From NCBI GenBank assembly GCA_955651875.1, contig CATPAP010000167.1, positions 1 to 5,732 of the forward strand: a DNA stretch of 5,732 bases, written 5' to 3'. Position 1 is the first letter of the stretch, and every line of letters starts with the position of its first letter. Of this stretch, positions 1-5,277 are shown one piece after another. Under the pieces are notes generated by a model, which was not told the DNA's origin, searched no databases, and saw nothing but the letters and a program-made list of their open reading frames with translations. The stretch comes from Candidatus Dormiibacterota bacterium. GTDB taxonomy: Bacteria; Chloroflexota; Dormibacteria; Aeolococcales; Aeolococcaceae. The position numbers and the translations under genes were made by a program.

Positions 1-2
1 AC

Positions 3-215
3 TACGCACAGGCGGTGACGATGATCAAGGCCGGCACCAAGATCAACTACGAAGGTGCCAGCGGCCCGATGGACTTCGACAAGTACCACAACGTGACGGG
101 GGCGTGGGACGTACTCCAGGCCACCGGGGATGCTGCCGGGACCTTCGCAACCCTGGAAACGCTGTCCGGGACGGACATTCAGGGCGTCATCACCAAGGAG
201 AGTGGGACCGGTTGA
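3..215 (+). CDS. ABC transporter solute-binding protein, branched-chain amino acid (LivJ-like) type, C-terminal fragment
   Basis: The window opens inside this gene. The open frame runs from the edge to a TGA at 213-215 and encodes the last 70 residues. The stretch INYEGASGPMDFDKYHNVTG followed by AWDVLQA matches the conserved C-terminal region of periplasmic-binding-protein type 1 receptors of the Leu/Ile/Val family (typically Y-x-G-x-x-G-x-x-x-F-D-x-x-x-D-x-x-G). Such lipoproteins or secreted receptors capture amino acids, amides or related small molecules outside the membrane and deliver them to an ABC permease. The signal peptide and ligand-contacting N-terminal lobe lie outside the window, so the ligand cannot be inferred. 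No permease or ATPase gene follows on this side, so any transporter partners would have to be upstream. The GTG at 15 and ATG at 21 are internal codons, not starts. The family call is firm; the substrate is unknown. Confidence 0.85.
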   Translation, partial: YAQAVTMIKAGTKINYEGASGPMDFDKYHNVTGAWDVLQATGDAAGTFATLETLSGTDIQGVITKESGTG

Positions 216-223
216 TCAACCGG
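208..223. repeat. Perfect 16-bp palindrome spanning a stop codon
   Basis: CCGGTTGATCAACCGG reads identically on both strands, with its centre between 215 and 216. It contains the TGA stop of the solute-binding protein gene (213-215). Beyond one A/C mismatch (207/224), GGG at 204-206 can pair with CCC at 225-227, so the RNA could form a short hairpin with a GATC loop. It may stabilise the 3' end of the transporter mRNA, or be a dimeric repressor site upstream of the next gene. The sequence does not separate these. Confidence 0.6.
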
Positions 224-254
224 CCCCCCAGCGGCGACCGGTAGATGCGGATGC

Positions 255-295
255 GTGGAGGCCCTCCGTGGGGGGTCTCCACTCCGTTCTTGTTG
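255..295 (+). terminator. Probable intrinsic terminator after the solute-binding protein gene
   Basis: Positions 255-267 and 270-282 form an inverted repeat: GTGGAG pairs with CTCCAC, followed inwards by a G-U pair and a C/G-rich segment containing one U-G pair. The result is a 12-bp stem closed by a 4-nt loop (267-270). The downstream bases TCCGTTCTTGTTG are T-enriched but lack an unbroken T run, as often seen in high-GC actinobacteria. It lies 40 bases after the transporter stop and 43 bases before the next start, so it most likely ends the transporter transcript. An attenuator in the leader of the oxidoreductase gene is a less likely alternative. Confidence 0.6.
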
Positions 296-310
296 CGACT
301 GGCGCGTACG

Positions 311-316
311 AGGAGG
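311..316 (+). promoter_or_regulatory. Ribosome binding site that sets the oxidoreductase start
   Basis: AGGAGG, a full Shine-Dalgarno match, lies 9 bases upstream of the GTG at 326-328. It supports that codon over the in-frame ATG at 245, which lies upstream of the 255-282 hairpin and would add 27 residues that do not look like a Rossmann-fold N-terminus. Confidence 0.75.
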
Positions 317-325
317 CAGACACAC

Positions 326-1318
326 GTGGCACTTGGATGGGGAATCGTTGGGCCGGGCGGGATCGCCGACAGGGAGATGGCTCCGGCCATCGCCGCGGAT
401 TCCAACAGCGAGTTGGTTGCGGTTGTCGCCCGCGACCCGGAAAAGGGTCGGGCCTTTGCGGAGAAGCACGGCGCCGGGTGGTCCGGCACCAACTATGACG
501 AGATGCTTCAGCGATCCGACGTTGACGTGGTGCTCATCACCACTCCCAACGGACTGCACGCCGACCAGGTCGTCGCGGCGGCGAGAGCCGGCAAGCACGT
601 TCTCTGTGACAAGCCACTGGCGCTGACAGCGGCCGATGCCGAGCGTGCCGTCGAGGCCTGCAACGACGCTGGCGTGAAGCTGGGTATGGACTTTCAGACG
701 CGTTACCACGCGTGCTTTCAGGAGGCCCGAAGGATTATCCAGTCCGGCGAGATCGGCGATGTGAGTCACGTACAGGTCGATGCCAGCCCCGGAACCCGGA
801 GGCCCGCCGGCTGGCGCACGAACCTGGAGGTCGCTGGTCTGGGCAGCGTCAACAACATCGCGGTGCACATGTACGACCTGCTCCGGTTCCTGCTGGACCA
901 GGAGGTGACCGAGGCCAGTGCCATGTTCGACGTCGGCCGCGAACACGCGATGGAGGTGTTGCCCATGGTCCTCCTCCGGTTTGACCGGGGCACGCTGGCC
1001 TACGCGAACGGCAACCAGTCCTCCTTCAGGCCGCTCAACGAGATCGTGGTATACGGCGCCAAGGGCCGCCTCGACGGGCAGGGACTGACGCGCCCCGAAT
1101 GCGAGGGCGATCTGCGCGTTGTCACCGAGGACGGTGAACGCTCGACCCACTTCTCCAACGGCGACTGCTACCAGCGCACTCTGGTCGCCTTCGCCGAGGC
1201 GGTACTCAACGGACGCGATCCCAGTCCGTCGGGGAAGGATGGCTTGCGCAGCGTGCAGCTCACTGATGCCATCGCGCGATCGGCGCGCGAGGGGCGGGTG
1301 GTCGAGGTCAGGTCCTAG
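326..1318 (+). CDS. Gfo/Idh/MocA family NAD(P)-dependent oxidoreductase
   Basis: This encodes a 330-residue cytoplasmic dehydrogenase of the glucose-fructose oxidoreductase / inositol dehydrogenase / MocA superfamily, which oxidises or reduces hydroxyl or keto groups of sugars, inositols and similar compounds. The N-terminal Rossmann fold starts at once with WGIVGPGGIA (residues 5-14), the dinucleotide-binding loop. TTPNGLHAD (72-80) and GKHVLCDKPLALT (89-101) follow; K96 is the conserved catalytic lysine of the E-K-P motif, here D-K-P. The C-terminal domain carries NNIAVHMYDLLRFLL (176-190), where H181 and D184 fit the family's catalytic G-x-H-x-x-D-L-L motif. The aspartate usually found four residues before that histidine is N177. 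Total length is normal for the family (about 320-390). The GTG start is chosen from the AGGAGG at 311-316 and the position of the Rossmann loop. The gene is preceded by a probable terminator, so it should have its own promoter, but I see no clear -35/-10 pair. The next coding-like stretch begins 48 bases downstream. The family is secure; the substrate is unknown. Confidence 0.9.
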   Translation: MALGWGIVGPGGIADREMAPAIAADSNSELVAVVARDPEKGRAFAEKHGAGWSGTNYDEMLQRSDVDVVLITTPNGLHADQVVAAARAGKHVLCDKPLALTAADAERAVEACNDAGVKLGMDFQTRYHACFQEARRIIQSGEIGDVSHVQVDASPGTRRPAGWRTNLEVAGLGSVNNIAVHMYDLLRFLLDQEVTEASAMFDVGREHAMEVLPMVLLRFDRGTLAYANGNQSSFRPLNEIVVYGAKGRLDGQGLTRPECEGDLRVVTEDGERSTHFSNGDCYQRTLVAFAEAVLNGRDPSPSGKDGLRSVQLTDAIARSAREGRVVEVRS

Positions 1319-1414
1319 GAGTGATGTCAGGGTATGAGCAGGTCATCAGAGAGGCTCCACCGATGACTGGTCGACCGCTGCGGCGCGTCTGGGTACGGGG
1401 ACGAGGAGCACGCG

Positions 1415-1567
1415 GTGAGCGCTGGGTCCCTCGAGATGGTCGAGAAGGGCGCTGTCCACTGGCTGCGCAACGTGTCCGAGGACGAACCGATCGAGGCCGT
1501 CGGCGGCAACCTTGCCGTGGGCAGCCTCGACGAGGCCGGCTACGAGCCGGTCCAACTGCGTCAATGA
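1415..1567 (+). CDS. Small hypothetical protein, or the 3' remnant of a broken gene
   Basis: A GTG at 1415 with AGGAG six bases upstream (1404-1408) opens a 50-codon frame ending at TGA 1565-1567. Its codon use is strongly coding-like: 43 of 50 codons end in G or C. However, the same coding-like pattern continues upstream of the GTG to an in-frame stop at 1364-1366 (15 of the 16 codons from 1367 to 1414 end in G or C). This argues that the frame is the end of a longer gene whose 5' part is lost or frameshifted. Upstream residues include SGYGDEEHAV, which loosely resembles the C-terminal G-x-G-D-x-D motif of 3-hydroxyisobutyrate dehydrogenase-like proteins; this similarity is weak. The predicted 50-residue product is acidic, with no signal peptide, membrane segment or recognised motif. 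It ends 13 bases before the ABM gene, so it may be co-translated with it. I do not recognise the product. Confidence 0.4.
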   Translation: MSAGSLEMVEKGAVHWLRNVSEDEPIEAVGGNLAVGSLDEAGYEPVQLRQ

Positions 1568-1580
1568 AGGGAGATGCGCT

Positions 1581-1877
1581 GTGCCCTACGTCGCTGCCGT
1601 CACCTGGCAGGCCACAACGGGAACCGAGCAACGGGTCGAGGAGATTCTCGCGGAGATGGCGGTCCTGACTCGTGCGGAGCCGGGCTGCCTGATGTACGAG
1701 GTGCACCGTTCAGTCGATCGCCCGGGCGCGTACTTCCTGTACGAGCAGTTCGTCGACGAGGCCGCTTTCATCCTTCACGTCGGATCTGACTTCTATGCGC
1801 GGCTGATCCTCGGGGAGGTGGTGGGCCTGGTCGACCACCGTGACCGCTTCCTGTACACGACCGTCGCTTTCGCGTGA
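1581..1877 (+). CDS. Antibiotic biosynthesis monooxygenase (ABM) domain protein
   Basis: This encodes a 98-residue protein made of a single ABM / dimeric alpha-beta barrel domain, the usual length for stand-alone members (about 95-110). Diagnostic features are an N-terminal strand (YVAAVTWQA, 3-11), an amphipathic helix (17-31), EPGCLMYEVHRS (33-44), FLYEQFVDEAAF (52-63) and H66, where family members often have a conserved histidine. Family members act as small cofactor-free oxygenases, quinol or aldehyde-processing enzymes (YgiN- and LsrG-like) or have no known activity, so the name does not imply antibiotic production. The GTG start at 1581 is supported by AGGGAG at 1568-1573 with a 7-base spacer, and the domain begins immediately after it. 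It follows the small frame ending at 1567 and may share a transcript with the oxidoreductase at 326-1318, suggesting a role in the same unknown catabolic process. It converges on cimA, which ends at 1992 on the opposite strand. Confidence 0.85.
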   Translation: MPYVAAVTWQATTGTEQRVEEILAEMAVLTRAEPGCLMYEVHRSVDRPGAYFLYEQFVDEAAFILHVGSDFYARLILGEVVGLVDHRDRFLYTTVAFA

Positions 1878-1991
1878 TGCCGCCGGAAATCGCGAAGAAG
1901 AGACGCAGCAACCGGACGCCGCCCCGTTACCGTACCGCTGCCATCTCAGAGGAGCGCCCATGCTCGGACCTATGCAGCCCCTCGGCACCTA
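1878..1991. other. Convergent spacer between the ABM gene and cimA
   Basis: This 114-base gap separates two gene 3' ends pointing at each other. A bidirectional terminator would be expected, but I find only weak pairing (for example GAGC 1952-1955 with GCTC 1962-1965, and GCAGC 1905-1909 with GCTGC 1937-1941 across a 27-base loop) and no T-run. A Shine-Dalgarno-like AGAGGAG (1948-1954) precedes an ATG at 1960 whose frame runs antisense into cimA; I do not call it a gene. Confidence 0.5.
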
Positions 1992-3578
1992 TCACGCGGT
2001 GGCCACGGACTCCTCGCGCGCACGGGCGGCCAGCAGGATGCAGTACTCGAATGCGTCGGCCAGCGCTGTCCATGACGCCTCGATGATGTTGGTGCTGCAT
2101 CCCACCGTCGACCAGCGCCGGTGGTGGTCGCCGGACTCGATGAGGACGCGGACCACTGCCGCCGTCCCGTCGCGTCCGTCGAGGACCCGGACCTTGTAGT
2201 CGAACAGCCGAGTCGTCGCCGTCTCCGGGAACGAGGGCGAGAGCGCCTTGCGCATCGCCGCGTCGATCGCGTTGACCGGCCCGTTCCCCTGGGCGACGGT
2301 GTGCACCACGTGGCCGGCAATCGTCACCTTGACGGTTGCCTCGCACAGCGGCGCCAGCCCCTCACGCTGCTCCACCAGGGTGATGTAGTCGAGCAGCTGG
2401 AACGGCGGCTCCTCGCGACGGGCACGCTGCACGACGAGCTCGAAGGAGCCGTCGGCTCCCTCGAACGCGTAGCCCTGGTGTTCCAGCTCCTTGACGCGCG
2501 CGGTCACCCGACGCACCAGCGCGCGGTCACCGCCGAGATCGATGCCAAGCTCGTCGGCGCGGTCGAGGATGTTGGCCGCACCGGACTGCGAGCTCACCAC
2601 GCTGCGGGTGTGGTTGCCGACCGTCACGGGATCGATGTGCTGGTACGAATACGTGGCTTTGCGCATCGCGTCGACGTGCTGACCGCCCTTGTGCGTGAAG
2701 GCGGCACTGCCCACGTACGGCGCGCCAATCGGTGGACGCAGATTGGCGATCTCGGCAACGTCGCGCGCGGTGGAGAAGAGGTGGCGCAGCTGTTCGTCGT
2801 CGACCACGCGACGACCCATCTTCAACTGCAGCGCGGGTATCAGGGTGCACAGGTTGGCGTTGCCGGTGCGCTCGCCGTAGCCGTTGATACAGCCCTGTAC
2901 CTGCACCGCCCCGGCACGCACCGCGGCCAGCGTGTTGGCCACCGCGCAGCCGGTGTCGTCGTGGCAGTGGATGCCGGCCACCGCGCCGAACTCCGCCACC
3001 ACGCGCGCCGTGACAGCCTCAACCGTGTGGGGCAGTGTCCCGCCGTTGGTGTCGCACAGCGCAATGCGACGAGCCCCGCCCGCGAGCGCAGCCTGCAGGC
3101 AGCGGACGGCGTACTCGGGATCGGAGACGTGGCCGTCGAAGAAGTGTTCCGCGTCGAAGCACACCTCGCGACCGGCGTCGACCAGCCACGAGATCGACTC
3201 CGTGATCATGCGCAGGTTCTCGTCGAGCGACGTGCGCAACACGTCGTGCACCTGCGTGTCCCAGCTCTTGCCGACCAGCGTCACAATGGGTGCTCCCGAA
3301 TCGAGCAGGGCGCGGAGTTGCAGGTCGTCCTGCGGCCGCACCTGGGGCCGGCGGGTCGCGCCGAAGGCAGCCAATCGCGCGTGCGCGAGGTGCACGCTCC
3401 GCATCTCCGCGAAGAACTCGGTGTCGGTCTGGTTGGCGCCGGGCCAGCCTCCCTCGATGACGCTGACCCCGATGCGGTCGAGGTGCTCGACGATGCGCAG
3501 TTTGTCCGACACCGAAAAGTTGATGCCCACCCCCTGGGCGCCGTCGCGCAGTGTGGTGTCGTAAATCTCCAGGGTCAC
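1992..3578 (-). CDS. cimA: (R)-citramalate synthase
   Basis: The 528-residue enzyme condenses pyruvate with acetyl-CoA to give (R)-citramalate and CoA, the first step of threonine-independent isoleucine synthesis. The catalytic HMGL-like TIM barrel begins at the N-terminus with LEIYDTTLRDGAQG (3-16; R11 and D12 belong to the active-site RDG motif). It continues with IEGGWPGANQTDTEFF (41-56), VGKSWD (102-107), DAEHFFDG (142-149), CDTNGG (175-180), the metal-binding IHCHDDTG (203-210), and INGYGERTGNANLC (231-244). PYVGSAAFTHKGGQHV (287-302) belongs to the linker region. The C-terminal part (about 395-515) is a LeuA-dimer regulatory domain with GNGPVNAIDAAMRKAL (431-446) and DYKVRVL (460-466), where product feedback normally acts. 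The IEGGWPG, AEHFFDG and NGYGER combination and the length fit the Geobacter-type CimA family and not classical 2-isopropylmalate synthase (LeuA). The GTG start overlaps the leuB stop and places the protein start just before the barrel. Substrate choice is inferred from family, not measured. Confidence 0.92.
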   Translation of the reverse strand: MTLEIYDTTLRDGAQGVGINFSVSDKLRIVEHLDRIGVSVIEGGWPGANQTDTEFFAEMRSVHLAHARLAAFGATRRPQVRPQDDLQLRALLDSGAPIVTLVGKSWDTQVHDVLRTSLDENLRMITESISWLVDAGREVCFDAEHFFDGHVSDPEYAVRCLQAALAGGARRIALCDTNGGTLPHTVEAVTARVVAEFGAVAGIHCHDDTGCAVANTLAAVRAGAVQVQGCINGYGERTGNANLCTLIPALQLKMGRRVVDDEQLRHLFSTARDVAEIANLRPPIGAPYVGSAAFTHKGGQHVDAMRKATYSYQHIDPVTVGNHTRSVVSSQSGAANILDRADELGIDLGGDRALVRRVTARVKELEHQGYAFEGADGSFELVVQRARREEPPFQLLDYITLVEQREGLAPLCEATVKVTIAGHVVHTVAQGNGPVNAIDAAMRKALSPSFPETATTRLFDYKVRVLDGRDGTAAVVRVLIESGDHHRRWSTVGCSTNIIEASWTALADAFEYCILLAARAREESVATA

Positions 3579-4657
3579 GACGGTACCCCCACTGCAGCAC
3601 CACCCCGGACCGACAGCGCAGACATCACCGCCGCCCCCGTATCCGACGTCCTCGCGCTGCCCCCGAGATCCCGGGTCAGGACGCCGGTCTCGATGCATGC
3701 GTCGACTGCGGCCTCGATCGCGGCGCCGAGGTCGGGACGGCCCAGCGAGTGGCGCAGCATCAGCGCGACGCTGAGGATGGCGCCGTAGGGGTTCGCCCGA
3801 TTCTGGCCGGCGATGTCTGGCGCGCTGCCGTGGACCGGCTCGTACAGCCCCGGCCCCGCCTCGCCGATCGATGCCGACGGCAGCATCCCGAGCGAGCCGG
3901 CGAGCACCGCCGCCTCGTCGCTGAGGATGTCGCCGAAGAGGTTCTCGGTGACCACGACGTCGATGCCGCGCGGCCTCTGCACCAGGCGCATCGCGAAGGA
4001 GTCGACGAGTGCGTGCTCGAGCACGACGTCGGGGAACTCGGTCGAGACCGCGTCGACCGTCTCTCGCCACAGTGCGCTGGTGGCGAGGACGTTGACCTTG
4101 TCGACGGACACGAGCTGGCCGCGCCGCTCGGATGCCAGCGCGAAGGCGACGCGGGCGACTCGCTCGACTTCGGTCCGGGTGTACACGGTGGTGTCCACCG
4201 CGCGGTCGCGGTCAGCGTGCTTGGGCTGCCCGAAGTAGGCGCCACCGGTGAGCTCGCGCACGATGACCAGGTCGACGCCGCGCACCACCTCCGAACGCAG
4301 CGAGGTGGAGTCTGCGAGGCGCCGATGGACTCGCACCGGGCGTAGGTTGGCGAACACCTTCAGGAGGGAGCGCAGCTCGAGCAGCCCCGACTCGCAGCGC
4401 TGCGCGCCACGCAGGTGGTCCCAGCGGGGTCCGCCGACAGCGCCCAGCAACACGGCGTCCGCGTCGCGGCACGCCGCTCTGGTCGTCTCGGGCAATGGCA
4501 CGCCGCCGGCGTCGACGGCGCGGCCGCCGATGAGGTGCTCCTCGACCTCGACGCTGAGCCCCGCCTGCTCGGTGACCGCCCGTAGCACCGCCACAGCCTG
4601 GGCGATCACTTCGGGGCCGACGCCGTCTCCGGGCAGGGTGACGATGCGCGGAGTCAT
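3575..4657 (-). CDS. leuB: 3-isopropylmalate dehydrogenase
   Basis: The 360-residue cytoplasmic enzyme oxidatively decarboxylates (2R,3S)-3-isopropylmalate with NAD+ in leucine synthesis. With CimA alongside it would also act on 3-methylmalate to give 2-oxobutyrate. It begins with the family's IVTLPGDGVGPEV (5-17). The substrate loop reads ESGLLELRSLLKVFANLRP (89-107), with arginines R96 and R106, and VRELTGGAYFG (133-143) supplies R134 and Y141. K187 in SVDKVNV and acidic residues D219, D243 and D247 are the expected catalytic and Mg2+ ligands; the last two sit in the isocitrate/isopropylmalate dehydrogenase signature NLFGDILSDEAA (239-250). The adenine-side motif HGSAPDIAG (276-284) with D281 indicates NAD+ preference. 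No key residue is missing and length is typical. The ATG overlaps the leuD stop by four bases, and the stop overlaps the cimA GTG. Distinction from tartrate dehydrogenase rests on the leucine operon context and the LR-rich substrate loop. Confidence 0.95.
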   Translation of the reverse strand: MTPRIVTLPGDGVGPEVIAQAVAVLRAVTEQAGLSVEVEEHLIGGRAVDAGGVPLPETTRAACRDADAVLLGAVGGPRWDHLRGAQRCESGLLELRSLLKVFANLRPVRVHRRLADSTSLRSEVVRGVDLVIVRELTGGAYFGQPKHADRDRAVDTTVYTRTEVERVARVAFALASERRGQLVSVDKVNVLATSALWRETVDAVSTEFPDVVLEHALVDSFAMRLVQRPRGIDVVVTENLFGDILSDEAAVLAGSLGMLPSASIGEAGPGLYEPVHGSAPDIAGQNRANPYGAILSVALMLRHSLGRPDLGAAIEAAVDACIETGVLTRDLGGSARTSDTGAAVMSALSVRGGAAVGVPS

Positions 4658-5277
4658 GCCGGCTCGGCGACGCGCGCAACGTCCGGCATCCACTCCGGGC
4701 GCCCGACCTCGAAACCGTCGATGTCCGCGAGGCTGTGCAGGGTGACCGAGATGTCGTCGAGACCGGCGAGCAGGAGCCGCCGCCGGTCGGGGTCGATCGC
4801 GAACGTAAAGCGCAGGTCGCCGGCACTCACCGTGCAGTCCTCGAGGTCGACGATGCACTCGGTGCCCGGGTCCTCGGTGGCGAGGTCGAGGAGCGCCCTC
4901 ACCTCGTGCTCCGGCAGGGTCACCGGCAGGAGTCCGCAGCTCAGCGCGTTGCCCGCAAAGATGTCGGCAAAGGAGGGGGCGATGACGGCGCGGAAACCGG
5001 CGTCCTGCAGCGCCCACACGGCGTGCTCGCGGGAGGAGCCGCACCCGAAGTTGCGCCCTACCACCAGGACGGAGCCGTCGCGGTACGCAGGCACGTTGAG
5101 CACGAAGTCGGGTCGCTCGGCACCGTCGTCGTCGTAGCGCGCGTCGAAGAAGAGGAACGGTCCGTAGCCGGTTCTCTCGCTCCGCTTGAGGAACTGCTTG
5201 GGGATGATCTGGTCGGTGTCGACGTCGGAGCGGTCGAGGGGGACGAGCGTGCCATGCTCGCAGCGAAACGGATTCAT
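4654..5277 (-). CDS. leuD: 3-isopropylmalate dehydratase small subunit
   Basis: The 207-residue LeuD subunit joins LeuC to form isopropylmalate isomerase, which converts 2-isopropylmalate to 3-isopropylmalate by dehydration and rehydration; LeuCD also isomerises citramalate in the pyruvate route to isoleucine. Diagnostic motifs are DVDTDQIIPKQFL (18-30), the mobile substrate loop region that decides specificity, then VVGRNFGCGSSREHAVWAL (72-90), the swivel-domain core, and FADIFAGNALSCGLLPV (103-119). Length matches bacterial stand-alone LeuD of the roughly 200-residue type, not the shorter archaeal form (about 165). The ATG at 5277 overlaps the leuC stop as ATGA, and its own TGA overlaps the leuB ATG in the same way. 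No good Shine-Dalgarno precedes the start, consistent with translational coupling to leuC and matched subunit output. Confidence 0.95.
   Translation of the reverse strand: MNPFRCEHGTLVPLDRSDVDTDQIIPKQFLKRSERTGYGPFLFFDARYDDDGAERPDFVLNVPAYRDGSVLVVGRNFGCGSSREHAVWALQDAGFRAVIAPSFADIFAGNALSCGLLPVTLPEHEVRALLDLATEDPGTECIVDLEDCTVSAGDLRFTFAIDPDRRRLLLAGLDDISVTLHSLADIDGFEVGRPEWMPDVARVAEPA

Noticed and set aside
245..325. Upstream ATG at 245 as the start of the oxidoreductase
   Set aside because: It would add 27 residues encoded across a strong hairpin. The GTG at 326 has AGGAGG at the right distance and starts directly at the Rossmann fold.
179..1150. A 323-codon open frame on the - strand opposite the oxidoreductase
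   Set aside because: The + strand product has complete Gfo/Idh/MocA motifs and a good ribosome binding site. The antisense product has no recognisable domain.
1878..1991. Bidirectional terminator between the convergent genes
   Set aside because: Only 4-5 bp stems with poor or very large loops and no T-run were found, so I do not call one.
2121..3788. A 555-codon open frame on the + strand opposite cimA
   Set aside because: It mirrors the codons of cimA and the end of leuB, both of which have clear family motifs. Long antisense open frames are expected in high-GC coding DNA, and its translation shows no recognisable domain.
3579..4070. N-terminal extension of cimA up to 4070
   Set aside because: The extension is a shadow of leuB in another frame. 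CimA homology begins just after the GTG at 3578, which overlaps the leuB stop.
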